Notes under the pieces: generated by a model | Told to the model about the DNA's origin: nothing | Database searches by the model: none | What the model saw: the letters and a program-made list of their open reading frames with translations, nothing else | Program-made: the position numbers and the translations under genes | Origin: Marinovum sp048263515 | GTDB taxonomy: Bacteria; Pseudomonadota; Alphaproteobacteria; Rhodobacterales; Rhodobacteraceae | Direction: 5' to 3' | Assembly: GCF_048263515.1 (NCBI RefSeq) | Contig: NZ_JBLXEC010000002.1 | Location: 310,001 to 374,000 of the forward strand | DNA: 64,000 nucleotides | Shown: positions 16,246 to 24,547 of the stretch, piece by piece | Position numbering within the stretch: position 1 is the stretch's first letter | Layout: every line of letters begins with the position of its first letter

Positions 16246-16737
16246 ATGGCGGATGACATTCAGACACGGCGGATCTCGCCGGGGCTGCGGATCGTGCTCT
16301 TCCTGTCGCTGGCGATGAACCTGGCGATTGTCGGGGTGGTGGCCGGTTTCCTGTGGAACGGCGGCCCCGGCAAACCGCCGCCGCGCAGTCCGCGCGACGC
16401 GGTGGCGCCCTACACCCAGGCGCTGACCCGCGCCGACCGGCAGGCAATCGGCAAGCAACTCTTTGCCGAGATGCGCAAGGAAGGTCCGCGGTCCGAGCTG
16501 CGCGCGAGGGCAAGGGCCGAATACGCCGAGGCGCTGGCGGTGCTGCGGGCCGAGCCCTTTGATGCCGAGGCCTTTGCCGCGGTGCTCGAGCGCCAGAACG
16601 CCCGCGCCGCCGCGCGCCAGCAGCGTGGCCAGGATGTGCTGGTGTCCTACGTCGCCGGCATGAGCGCCGAGGAGCGCGCCGCCTTTGCCGACCGCGTGGC
16701 CGAGGCGCTGGAGCGTGACAAGAATCGCCAGAAGTAG
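16246..16737 (+). CDS. Periplasmic heavy-metal sensor / Spy-CpxP-like protein
   Basis: A 163-residue protein with one N-terminal membrane anchor (LRIVLFLSLAMNLAIVGVVAGF) and a helical periplasmic domain. That domain is rich in Arg, Glu and Ala, with the ALTRADRQAIGKQLFAEM and MSAEERAAFADRVAEAL segments typical of Metal_resist/Spy-like proteins. Such proteins sense envelope stress or metals, or act as chaperones, beside ECF sigma or two-component systems. It begins 2 bp after the previous gene, so sigma factor, membrane protein and sensor form one operon. Confidence 0.82.
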   Translation: MADDIQTRRISPGLRIVLFLSLAMNLAIVGVVAGFLWNGGPGKPPPRSPRDAVAPYTQALTRADRQAIGKQLFAEMRKEGPRSELRARARAEYAEALAVLRAEPFDAEAFAAVLERQNARAAARQQRGQDVLVSYVAGMSAEERAAFADRVAEALERDKNRQK

Positions 16738-16823
16738 GCGCGGTCAGGCGGCCGGTCCAAGCAGGAGCCGACTGTGACCACGGTCCTTGGTCCCCGGTCA
16801 AACCCGCCAGTGACCCAGTCCGC

Positions 16824-18230
16824 TCAGGCCGCCGGGCGGCGCAGTTCCACCTGGTTGCGGCCATGCGCCTTGGCCCTGTAGAGCGCGGCATCGGCACAGC
16901 GCAGCAGCGCCTCAGGTCGCAGGGCGGTGCCGGGATCGGCGCTGCCGGGCCGCGCGATCATCACGCCGATCGAGATTGTGATCCGCAGCGGCTCGGCCCG
17001 GCCGGGAATGGTAAAGGGTGCCTCGGACACCGCCGCGCAGAGCCTGTGCGCCGTCCGGTCGGCGCGCTCGTCGGCGGCATCGGGCAGCACCACCAGGAAC
17101 TCCTCACCGCCGATCCGCGCCACCAGGTCTACCGCGCGCAGGTTGTCGCGCAGCCGCCGCGCCAGTTCCGAAAGCACGGCGTCACCGGCGGCATGGCCAT
17201 AGGTGTCATTGACCCGCTTGAAGTGATCGAGATCGGCAACCATCACCGCGAAGGGCCGGCCCAACCGGCAGGCCCGCTCGGCGATACGGCTGATGTGCGG
17301 CAGGGCGTAGCGGCGGTTGAACAGCCCGGTCAGCGGATCGGTGACGGCGGCGCGCAGCCCTTCACGCACCGTGCTCCGCAATCGGTCGGCCATGCGTTTG
17401 CGTGCCACCAGCCGGTCGACGCGCAGGGCAATTTCCTGCGCCGAGATATTGGCCGGTGCCACGTCGTCGGCGCCCAGATCGAGCACCGCGGCGGCCAGAG
17501 GCCCGGCGCCCTCCGGCGCCAGAACCAGCACCCCGGCATAGCGCGTGGCGGTGCGGGCGCGCAGATCCGGCAGGATCTGCATCTCGGCCTCCGACTTCGT
17601 GGCATCGAGCGCCATCACCAGCACATCCGGCCCCAGCGGCGCGCGGGTGCCTGGCGCCGAGCGCGGGTGAAAGACCTCTCGCGGGGCCAGCAGATCGAGC
17701 GGATGCGGCAGCAGCGCCCGCAGTTCGGGCAGCCGCGAAGTCAAGGCGCGCCGGTCCTCGGCAATGACCCCGACCCGCGCCGGCAGATCGAACCGCGCCG
17801 CAGGCTCCGACAGGCCGAGCGCACGGTGGGTGCCCTCGCGCATCCTCAGCTCCAGCTCGGTCTCGTGACCGCGCAAGAGCGCGCGCAGCCGCGCCAGCAA
17901 GAGCGCATCGCAACAGGGCTGGTCGAGAATGCTGGTCGCCCCGGCCTCGAGCGCGGCAAGCCGGGCCTCGGTGCCATCCTCGGACAGCATCACCACGATC
18001 ACGCAATGGGCGGTGGCCGGGATCTCGCGCAATTGCCGGCAAAGCTCGGCCGGCGCGGCATCATTCAGCCCGCCGATCAGGATCACCGCCGGGGTCTTGC
18101 GGCGCACCTGTGCCAGCGCCTCTTCGGCGCTCACGGCCTGTTCAACCTCGTAATAGGCGGCCGCGAGTTTCACTTTGAGCACGATGCGATTGGTTGCAAC
18201 CGCATCGACAAGCAGGATTTGCCGTGCCAA
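16824..18230 (-). CDS. pleD: PleD-like diguanylate cyclase with degenerate receiver domains
   Basis: The 468 residues are arranged REC-REC-GGDEF, as in Caulobacter PleD. The first receiver starts ILLVDAVATNRIVLKVKL, but the phospho-acceptor position is Gly53 (AVILIGGLND), and the acidic pair reads DA. The second receiver (VLVMALDATK) also lacks an Asp at the expected site. The cyclase domain is intact: DPLTGLFNRRYALPHI, DLDHFKRVNDTYGHAAGD, ARIGGEEF, with an RxxD inhibitory site (RAVD) five residues before GGEEF. It makes c-di-GMP, but probably not under classical phosphorylation. The start is TTG 18230 with GAGG 8 bases upstream. The divergent neighbour is DUF3572; no divK lies beside it. Confidence 0.88.
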   Translation of the reverse strand: MARQILLVDAVATNRIVLKVKLAAAYYEVEQAVSAEEALAQVRRKTPAVILIGGLNDAAPAELCRQLREIPATAHCVIVVMLSEDGTEARLAALEAGATSILDQPCCDALLLARLRALLRGHETELELRMREGTHRALGLSEPAARFDLPARVGVIAEDRRALTSRLPELRALLPHPLDLLAPREVFHPRSAPGTRAPLGPDVLVMALDATKSEAEMQILPDLRARTATRYAGVLVLAPEGAGPLAAAVLDLGADDVAPANISAQEIALRVDRLVARKRMADRLRSTVREGLRAAVTDPLTGLFNRRYALPHISRIAERACRLGRPFAVMVADLDHFKRVNDTYGHAAGDAVLSELARRLRDNLRAVDLVARIGGEEFLVVLPDAADERADRTAHRLCAAVSEAPFTIPGRAEPLRITISIGVMIARPGSADPGTALRPEALLRCADAALYRAKAHGRNQVELRRPAA

Positions 18231-18324
18231 CAGGGGATCCTCGGAACTTGGATAATCTTGCCTTAACTATCTTGCCGAAAGGGTTAAGAAATCCTTTAAC
18301 CCGAAGCGAAATTGGAGCGCGCAC

Positions 18325-18609
18325 ATGGCGTATACGCGGGAAACTGCCGAAACTCTGGGCCTGCAGGCCCTGGCCTGGCTGGTGGGCGAGGAGGACCTTG
18401 TCGGGGTGTTTCTCGGATCGACCGGCCTCAGCGAGGCCGAGCTGCGCGCCCGCGCCAGCGAGCCCGAATTCCTGGGCTCGGTGCTGGATTTCATCATGAT
18501 GGACGACGCCTGGGTGATCCGCTTCTGTGACACCCAAGGCCTGGCCTACGACCGGGTGATGCTGGCCCGCGCGGCGCTGCCCGGTGGCGAGCAGGTGCAC
18601 TGGACATGA
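18325..18609 (+). CDS. DUF3572 family protein
   Basis: A 94-residue acidic protein (ETAETLGLQALAWLVGEEDL, FLGSVLDFIMMDDAWVIRFC) matching the alphaproteobacterial DUF3572 family of unknown function. Predicted all-helical and cytosolic, with no catalytic motif seen. It is divergent from the pleD-like gene and overlaps the HAD phosphatase start by 4 bases (ATGA), so it is translationally coupled to that gene. Confidence 0.88.
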   Translation: MAYTRETAETLGLQALAWLVGEEDLVGVFLGSTGLSEAELRARASEPEFLGSVLDFIMMDDAWVIRFCDTQGLAYDRVMLARAALPGGEQVHWT

Positions 18610-19313
18610 GCGCGCCGATCGCCGCGGTGCTCTTTGACAAGGACGGCACGCTGTTCGATTTCAGCGCCACCTGGGACGGCTGGGCCGCCGGGGTGATCAA
18701 GGTGCTGTCGGGCGGCGACGCGGCGCTGGCGCAGGAGATGGCAGCGTCCGCACGCTATGACCTGGCGCGCCGCAGCTTCGAGCCCGACAGCCCGGTGATC
18801 GCCGGCACCGCGCGCGAGGCGGCGGAATGCTTCGCGAGGGTGCTGCCGGGGCGCTCGGTCGAGGAGGTCGAGGCCTTTCTCGACGCCGCCGCCCGCCGCG
18901 CGCCTTTGGCCCCGGCGGTGCCTTTGGGGCCCTTGCTCGACGCGCTGGCGGGACGCGGCCTGAAACTGGGCGTGGCGACCAATGACACCGAGACCTCGGC
19001 GCGCGCGCATCTTCAGGCGGTGGACATCCTCGACCGGTTCGATTTCATCGCCGGTTTCGACAGCGGCTACGGCATGAAACCCGACGCCGCGCCGCTTTTG
19101 GCCTTTGCCAGCGCGGTGGAGGTCCTGCCCGAGCGGGTGGTGATGGTGGGCGACAGCACCCATGACCTGATCGCCGGGCGCGCGGCGGGAATGGCGACGG
19201 TGGGCGTGCTGACGGGGCCGGCGCAAGCGGCGGCCCTGGCGCCTTATGCGGATGTGGTTCTGCCGGATATCGGGCATTTGCCGGGGTGGCTGGACGGGCG
19301 AGCGTGCGGCTGA
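18606..19313 (+). CDS. HAD-superfamily phosphatase (Gph-like)
   Basis: 235 residues with the HAD motifs in order: AVLFDKDGTLFDF (nucleophile Asp and acid Asp), GVATNDTETSA (motif II Thr), a Lys in GYGMKPDAAP (motif III) and VVMVGDSTHDLIAGRAAGM (motif IV). The helical cap lies between motifs I and II (TWDGWAAGVIKVLSG onward), as in phosphoglycolate phosphatase-like enzymes. The substrate is not defined; loss of a strict Gph signature argues against naming it gph. It is coupled to DUF3572. Confidence 0.88.
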   Translation: MSAPIAAVLFDKDGTLFDFSATWDGWAAGVIKVLSGGDAALAQEMAASARYDLARRSFEPDSPVIAGTAREAAECFARVLPGRSVEEVEAFLDAAARRAPLAPAVPLGPLLDALAGRGLKLGVATNDTETSARAHLQAVDILDRFDFIAGFDSGYGMKPDAAPLLAFASAVEVLPERVVMVGDSTHDLIAGRAAGMATVGVLTGPAQAAALAPYADVVLPDIGHLPGWLDGRACG

Positions 19314-19357
19314 CGGGCGGGTTCGGCGTGGTCCGGGAGCGGGGTTGTGGCGATCAC

Positions 19358-19740
19358 GCGCTCGGGACTTGATCCGGAGACTTTTGGTTGAGGGTGAGGT
19401 CCCGGAGCGGGGTCCGGGACGGCGTTGTGCGCAATGTCAGGGAAGGGCGAGTTCGTGTTTAGCCGACTTGGACTGTCAATACTCCGAGGCAGCTGCGCGA
19501 CCTCGACATCATCCTCTCGCGCCCCGGACTTGATCCGGGGCCTCTCGGTTGATGGTGAGGTCCCGGATCAAGTCCGGGACGGCGTTGCGCTGAGGGGCGG
19601 GGACGGCGAGATTGCCCAAAGGATAGGGATCGGTGGGGCTCCGAGGCAGACGCGCGCGCCCGAAACCATCCCCCCGCGCCCCGGACTTGATCCGGGGCCT
19701 CTTGGCTGACGGCGAGGTCCCGGAGCAGGTCCGGGACGGC
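19358..19740. repeat. Three REP-like long hairpin repeats
   Basis: The 440-bp gap between the HAD gene and betA holds three copies of a ~70-bp inverted element (about 19358-19425, 19519-19588, 19676-19740). In each, CCGGACTTGATCCGGGGCCTC or a variant faces GAGGTCCCGGA..GTCCGG across a 12-16 base loop, so each can form a ~20-bp hairpin. The middle copy is the most perfect. The same arm recurs singly at 27.1-27.7 kb. No gene is seen here; the elements lie between convergent genes and may act as mRNA 3' ends. Confidence 0.82.
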
Positions 19741-19753
19741 GGTGGACCAGGGA

Positions 19754-21412
19754 TCACCGCTGGGAGGTTTGCCAGTCGGGATGGATCCAGGGTTCGGCGT
19801 TGTCGCGGGGCAGGGGGGTGCGGCCGAGGATGTGATCGGCGGCCTTTTCGCCGACCATGATCGAGGGCGCATTGAGGTTGCCGTTGGTGATCCGCGGAAA
19901 GACCGAGCTGTCCGCCACCCGCAGACCCTCGACGCCGATCACCCGGCACTCCGGATCGACCACCGCCGCGGGATCGTCGGCCGCTCCCATCCGGCAGGTG
20001 CCGCAGGGGTGATAGGCGCTCTCCACATGTTCGCGGATGAAGCCGTCGAGTTCGTCGTCGCTCTGCAGGTCGGCGCCGGGCTGGATCTCGTGACCGGCGA
20101 AGGGGACGAAGGCCTCCTGCGCGAAAATCTCGCGGGTCAGGCGGATGCAGGTGCGGAAATCCTCCCAGTCCTTGGCGTGGGACATGTAGTTGAAAAGGAT
20201 CTTCGGCGCCGCGCGGGGATCGCGCGACCGCAGGCTCACCGCGCCGCGCGAGGGCGAGCGCATCGGGCCGACATGGGCCTGGAAGCCATGGCCCTCGGCC
20301 GCGGCCTTGCCGTCATAGCGCACGGCGATCGGCAGGAAGTGGTACTGGATGTCGGGATAGCGCACCCCGGCGCGCGAGCGGATGAAGGCGGCGCTTTCGA
20401 ACTGGTTCGAGGCCCCGGGCCCGCCGCGCGTGGCCAGCCATTGCAGCCCGACCCAGGCCTTGCCGAAGAGGTTCCAGTACTTGAACAGCGATACCGGCTG
20501 CGAGGCGGCCATCTGCACGTAGAGCTCGAGATGATCCTGCAGGTTCTGGCCGACGCCGGGGCGGTCGGCCACGACGTCGATGCCATGCTGCGCGAGATGT
20601 GCGCCGGGGCCGATGCCCGACAGCATCAGCAGCTTGGGCGAGTTGATCGACGAGGCGGCGAGGATCACCTCGCGCGAAGCATGCACGGTGTCGTAACCGC
20701 CGTGACGCAGAAGCTCGACACCGGTGGCGCGACCGTCCCTGAGGATCACCCGGGTGGCCAGCCCGCGTACAACGGTACAGAGCCCGGTGGCGCGGGCAGG
20801 CGCGAGATAGGCGCGCGCCGCCGACCAGCGTTCGCCGCCGTGAATGGTGCTGTCCATCGGGCCGAAGCCTTCCTGCTTGGCGCCGTTGTAATCCTCGGTG
20901 GTCTCGTATCCGGCCTGGCGGCCAGCCTCGACGAAGGCCTTGACCAGCGGGTTGGACCGGCTGCCGCGGCTGACGTGCAAAGGCCCGTCGCTGCCGCGCC
21001 GCGCTGGGTCGCCGCCGTGGCCGTTGGGGTGCCAGTTCTCCATCCGGCGGAAATAGGGCATTACGTCGGCCGCCGACCAGCCGCTGGCGCCGGACTCGGC
21101 CCAGTGGTCGTAATCCTCGGCATGGCCGCGCACATAGACCATGCCGTTGATCGACGACGACCCGCCGATCACCTTGCCACGCGGGCAGGCCAGCCGCCGC
21201 CCGCCCAGATGCGGCTCTGGCTCGGTCTGGTAGCCCCAGTCATAGCGCTTCATGTTCATCGGGTAGGACAGCGCGCCGGGCATCTGAATGAACGGCCCCT
21301 TGTCGGTGCCGCCATGTTCGATGACGATCACGCGGTGCCCGGCCTCGGTCAGCCGGTGGGCCAGCGCGCAGCCGGCCGAGCCGGCGCCGACGATGACGTA
21401 ATCAGCCTGCAT
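19754..21412 (-). CDS. betA: Choline dehydrogenase (GMC oxidoreductase)
   Basis: 552 residues from ATG 21412. The N-terminal FAD-binding motif is DYVIVGAGSAGCALAHRLTE. The GMC signature 1 is PRGKVIGGSSSINGMVYVRG, and the C-terminal part has CGTCRMG, VADSSVFPRITNGNLNAPSI and MVGEKAADHIL with the catalytic His/Asn region. It oxidises choline to betaine aldehyde (and onward) at the membrane, feeding glycine betaine synthesis for osmoprotection or carbon use. It starts 1 base after the betB stop, in the order betI-betB-betA. The frame stays open upstream but the extension belongs to betB's opposite frame. Confidence 0.95.
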   Translation of the reverse strand: MQADYVIVGAGSAGCALAHRLTEAGHRVIVIEHGGTDKGPFIQMPGALSYPMNMKRYDWGYQTEPEPHLGGRRLACPRGKVIGGSSSINGMVYVRGHAEDYDHWAESGASGWSAADVMPYFRRMENWHPNGHGGDPARRGSDGPLHVSRGSRSNPLVKAFVEAGRQAGYETTEDYNGAKQEGFGPMDSTIHGGERWSAARAYLAPARATGLCTVVRGLATRVILRDGRATGVELLRHGGYDTVHASREVILAASSINSPKLLMLSGIGPGAHLAQHGIDVVADRPGVGQNLQDHLELYVQMAASQPVSLFKYWNLFGKAWVGLQWLATRGGPGASNQFESAAFIRSRAGVRYPDIQYHFLPIAVRYDGKAAAEGHGFQAHVGPMRSPSRGAVSLRSRDPRAAPKILFNYMSHAKDWEDFRTCIRLTREIFAQEAFVPFAGHEIQPGADLQSDDELDGFIREHVESAYHPCGTCRMGAADDPAAVVDPECRVIGVEGLRVADSSVFPRITNGNLNAPSIMVGEKAADHILGRTPLPRDNAEPWIHPDWQTSQR

Positions 21413-21413
21413 C

Positions 21414-22874
21414 TCAGAAAGGCGCCTCGATCTGGGACATGCGCACATAGACCGACTTGAGCTGCGAGTAATGCTCGATGGCAGCCTTGGCGTTCTCACG
21501 TCCGACGCCCGACATCTTGGAGCCACCAAAAGGCACCTCGACCGGGGCGTCATTGTAGGAATTGATGAAGCAGCTGCCTGCCTCGAGCTGGCGGATCACC
21601 CGGTGGGCGCGGGTGATGTCGGAAGTGAAGACCCCGGCGGAGAGGCCGAATTCGGTGGCATTGCCGCGCGCCACGGCCTCGGCCTCGTCGTCGAATTTCA
21701 GCACCGAGAGGACCGGGCCGAAGATCTCTTCGCGGGCAATGGTCATTTCGTCGGTGACATCGGCAAAGAGCGTCGGTGCCACCCAGAAGCCGGGGCCCTC
21801 CATCGCGGTGCCGCCGGCCACGAGGCGGGCGCCCTCGGATTTGCCTTTCTCGATATATCCCAAAACCTTGTCGCGCTGATCGGCGCTGACCAGCGGGCCG
21901 AAGTTGACTTGCGGGTCCAGCGGATCGCCGGTCTTCACGCCCTGCAGACGCTCGGCCATGCGGGCGACAAAGGCGTCGTAGATGCCGGCTTGAACGAAGA
22001 CCCGCGTGCCGTTGGAACAGACCTGGCCGGAGGAGTAGAAGTTGCCGAGGATTGCGCCCGACACCGCATCTTCGAGGTTGGCGTCGTCGAAGATCAAGAG
22101 CGGCGACTTGCCGCCCAGCTCCATCGTCACGTTCTTTATGCCTTCGGCAGCGGCGGCATAGACCTTGCGGCCCGTGGGAACCGACCCGGTGAGCGAGACC
22201 TTGGCGATGCGCGGATCGGAAATCAGCCGCGCGCCGACGTCGCCCTGCCCCTGGATGACGTTGAAGAGCCCGGCGGGCGCGCCGGCCTCGACGAGGATCT
22301 CGGCCACTTTCAACGCGCAGAGCGTCGTGGTCTCGGAGGGTTTGAACACCATGGCATTGCCGCAGGCCAGCGCCGGGGCGGCCTTCCAGCAGGCGATCTG
22401 CGTGGGGTAGTTCCAGGCGCCGATGCCGGCGCAGACGCCCAGCGGCTCGCGGATGGTATAGGCCCAGTCCTCGCCCAGCTGGATGTGCTCGCCGGTCAGG
22501 CTGGCGGCCAGCCCGCCGAAATACTCCAGCGCGTCGGCACCGGAGGTCGCGTCGACCACCGAGGTCTCCTGGTAGGGCTTGCCGGTGTCGAGCGTCTCGA
22601 GCTGGCTGAGCTCGTGGTTGCGGGCGCGCATGATGTCGGCGGCACGGCGCAGCACGCGGCCGCGCTCGGTGCCCGAGCGCGCGGCCCAGTCCTTCTGCGC
22701 GTGGACGGCGGCGGCGATGGCCTGTTCGATGATGCTGTCTGTGGCGGCATGCACGGTGGCGATCTGCTCGCCGGTATAGGGATAGATCACCGCGATCTCG
22801 TCACCGGCGGCGTCTTCGATGTAATAGCCGCCGACGAAATGGCTGGCCTTGGGCTGGGGGGCGGGCAGGGTCAT
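21414..22874 (-). CDS. betB: Betaine aldehyde dehydrogenase
   Basis: 486 residues from ATG 22874 (MTLPAPQPKASHFVGGYYIE). The aldehyde dehydrogenase motifs are present: GAWNYPTQIACWKAAPALA, VTMELGGKSPLLIFDDA (catalytic Glu) and SSGQVCSNGTRVFV (catalytic Cys). EEIFGPVLSVLKF and NSYNDAPVEVPFGGSKMSGVGRE-like segments support BetB. It oxidises betaine aldehyde to glycine betaine with NAD+. Its start overlaps the betI stop by 4 bases, and betA follows directly. An open in-frame extension upstream runs through betI and is not part of the gene. Confidence 0.95.
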   Translation of the reverse strand: MTLPAPQPKASHFVGGYYIEDAAGDEIAVIYPYTGEQIATVHAATDSIIEQAIAAAVHAQKDWAARSGTERGRVLRRAADIMRARNHELSQLETLDTGKPYQETSVVDATSGADALEYFGGLAASLTGEHIQLGEDWAYTIREPLGVCAGIGAWNYPTQIACWKAAPALACGNAMVFKPSETTTLCALKVAEILVEAGAPAGLFNVIQGQGDVGARLISDPRIAKVSLTGSVPTGRKVYAAAAEGIKNVTMELGGKSPLLIFDDANLEDAVSGAILGNFYSSGQVCSNGTRVFVQAGIYDAFVARMAERLQGVKTGDPLDPQVNFGPLVSADQRDKVLGYIEKGKSEGARLVAGGTAMEGPGFWVAPTLFADVTDEMTIAREEIFGPVLSVLKFDDEAEAVARGNATEFGLSAGVFTSDITRAHRVIRQLEAGSCFINSYNDAPVEVPFGGSKMSGVGRENAKAAIEHYSQLKSVYVRMSQIEAPF

Positions 22875-23452
22875 TGCGCGGCTCCTTTCAGTTCCAACTG
22901 GATGTGGGCCATGGCCAGATCGGCGGCATGGCGTTGTTCGGTCTCGCGCGGGGCAAGGCCCTCGCGCAGGTAAAGCCCGTCGATCACCGCCGCGATCCGC
23001 TCGGCGGCGGCGCTGGGATCGGTGACCAGCGGGCGCAGCGCGTGGCGCAGGTTGCAGCGCAGCCGCCGCTGGTAGATCGACAAGAGGCGCGCGGCGTCGT
23101 CGGACGACAGCGCCAGCGCGTAGAAGTTCATCCAGGCCGAGACCACCTCGCGGTGGAAATGGCCGGGGGCAAAGCCTGCCATGACAATTGCCTCGAGCCG
23201 CGCCTCGGGGGAGGCGGCGCCGCGCAGGGCGGTGCGCACGTCGGCGCCGTAGACGCTGAGGATATGCCGCATGGTCGACAGAAAGAGCTGTTCCTTGCCG
23301 CCAAAATAGTGATGCGCCAGCGCCGGCGACACGCCGGCCCGGCGCGCAATGGCCGAAACGGTGATGTCGAGGGTGCCTTTGGCGCCGATCTCGGCAATAG
23401 TCGCCCGTATCAGCGCTTCTCGACGGATCGGTTCCATTCCGACCTTGGGCAT
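22871..23452 (-). CDS. betI: BetI, TetR-family choline-responsive repressor
   Basis: 193 residues. The N-terminal HTH (RREALIRATIAEIGAKGTLD, VSAIARRAGVSPALAHHYFGG) is of TetR type, and AHHYFGGKEQLFLSTMRHIL is typical of BetI. The rest is the helical ligand-binding domain (SAWMNFYALALSS, IDGLYLREGLA). BetI represses bet genes and is released by choline or betaine aldehyde. It is first in betI-betB-betA and divergent from choX. Two identical-core palindromes in the 115-bp shared upstream region are its likely operators, so it should also control choline uptake. Confidence 0.93.
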   Translation of the reverse strand: MPKVGMEPIRREALIRATIAEIGAKGTLDITVSAIARRAGVSPALAHHYFGGKEQLFLSTMRHILSVYGADVRTALRGAASPEARLEAIVMAGFAPGHFHREVVSAWMNFYALALSSDDAARLLSIYQRRLRCNLRHALRPLVTDPSAAAERIAAVIDGLYLREGLAPRETEQRHAADLAMAHIQLELKGAAQ

Positions 23453-23492
23453 GAGACCCTCCGCATTGAAGTCTGGCAGTCATATGTTATTG

Positions 23493-23510
23493 ATTGACTG
23501 GTCAGTCAAT
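23493..23510. promoter_or_regulatory. BetI operator candidate 1
   Basis: ATTGACTG-GT-CAGTCAAT is an 8-bp perfect inverted repeat 41 bases upstream of the betI start. It matches the TGACTGGTCA-type dyads bound by TetR-family BetI regulators. It is the betI-proximal member of a pair. Confidence 0.8.
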
Positions 23511-23527
23511 AAAAAACTATGGTGTTG

Positions 23528-23545
23528 ATTGACTGGTCAGTCAAC
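23528..23545. promoter_or_regulatory. BetI operator candidate 2
   Basis: A second copy, ATTGACTG-GT-CAGTCAAC, lies 35 bp centre to centre from the first and 23 bases upstream of the choX ATG. All but the last base is identical to copy 1. Its position would block choX transcription or initiation. Confidence 0.8.
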
Positions 23546-23567
23546 AATAATCAGGGAGACGAACCAC

Positions 23568-24488
23568 ATGAAACTAGCGATCACGGCCTCTGCGCTGGCC
23601 CTTGGCCTTGCGGCACCTGCCTTTGCCAATTGCGACGAAGTGCGTTTTGCCGATGTCGGCTGGACCGACATCACCGCCACCACGGCGGCCACCACCACCG
23701 TGCTCGAGGCGCTGGGCTACGAGACCGACATCAAGGTGCTCTCGGTGCCGGTGACCTATACCTCGCTTGCCAATGGCGACATCGACGTCTTCCTCGGCAA
23801 CTGGATGCCCACCATGGAAGCCGACATCGCGCCCTACCGTGAGGCCGGCACCGTCGACACCGTGCGCACCAACCTCGAAGGCGCCAAATACACCCTTGCG
23901 GTGAACAAGACCGCGGCCGATCTGGGCATCAAGGACTTTGCCGACATCGCCACGCACAAGGATGCGCTGGATGGCGAGATCTACGGCATCGAGCCGGGCA
24001 ATGACGGCAACCGCCTGATCCTGTCGATGATCGAGGAAAACGCCTTTGGCCTCGAAGGCTTCGAAGTGGTCGAAAGCTCGGAGCAGGGCATGCTGGCGCA
24101 GGTCGCCCGCGCCGACCGTCGCGGCGAGCCGGTGGTCTTTCTCGGCTGGGAACCGCACCCGATGAACGCCAACTACGAGATGTCCTATCTCACCGGTGGC
24201 GACGATTACTTCGGCCCGAACCTCGGCGGTGCCACCGTGCACACCAATACCTCGGCCGGTTATGTCGAGCAATGCCCCAACGTCGGCAAGCTGCTTCAGA
24301 ACCTCGAGTTCACCCTGGCGATGGAGAACGAGATCATGGCGGCGATCCTCGACGATGGCGAAGAGCCCTCTGAGGCCGCCAGGACCTGGCTCTCGGCCAA
24401 CATGGGCGTGCTCGACGGCTGGCTCGACGGCGTGACCACCAAGGACGGCGGCGACGCCATGGCCGCGGTAAAGGCCGCGTTGGAGTGA
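23568..24488 (+). CDS. choX: Choline ABC transporter periplasmic binding protein
   Basis: 306 residues from ATG 23568 (ribosome site GGGAG 9-10 bases upstream), with a signal peptide (MKLAITASALALGLAAPAFA). The mature part (CDEVRFADVGWTDITATTAA, PVTYTSLANGDIDVFLGNW, VVFLGWEPHPMNANYEMSYL) is typical of ChoX/OpuAC-type proteins with aromatic-box choline binding (Trp and Tyr residues). It captures choline for the ChoW/ChoV importer. The transporter subunits lie downstream at 25243, separated from choX by a gene on the other strand. Expression is probably derepressed by choline through BetI. Confidence 0.94.
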   Translation: MKLAITASALALGLAAPAFANCDEVRFADVGWTDITATTAATTTVLEALGYETDIKVLSVPVTYTSLANGDIDVFLGNWMPTMEADIAPYREAGTVDTVRTNLEGAKYTLAVNKTAADLGIKDFADIATHKDALDGEIYGIEPGNDGNRLILSMIEENAFGLEGFEVVESSEQGMLAQVARADRRGEPVVFLGWEPHPMNANYEMSYLTGGDDYFGPNLGGATVHTNTSAGYVEQCPNVGKLLQNLEFTLAMENEIMAAILDDGEEPSEAARTWLSANMGVLDGWLDGVTTKDGGDAMAAVKAALE

Positions 24489-24511
24489 TCCTGACCGTCT
24501 GGCAACAGACA

Positions 24512-24533
24512 GCCCCTGCCACCCGGCAGGGGC
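24512..24533 (+). terminator. Hairpin after choX, possible attenuator or mRNA 3' end
   Basis: GCCCCTGCC-ACCC-GGCAGGGGC is a perfect 9-bp stem 24 bases after the choX stop. No T run follows, so it may stabilise or trim the choX message rather than end all transcription into choWV. Confidence 0.45.
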
Positions 24534-24547
24534 CGCAGGCCTGCGGC

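Noticed and set aside
16741..16823. Terminator between the Spy-like gene and the pleD-like gene
   Set aside because: Only short interrupted pairings (GACCA/TGGTC) without a T run.
21414..23483. Possible fusion of betB with an upstream 200-residue extension
   Set aside because: The extension runs through betI in another frame; the ATG at 22874 overlaps the betI stop and gives a normal-length BetB.
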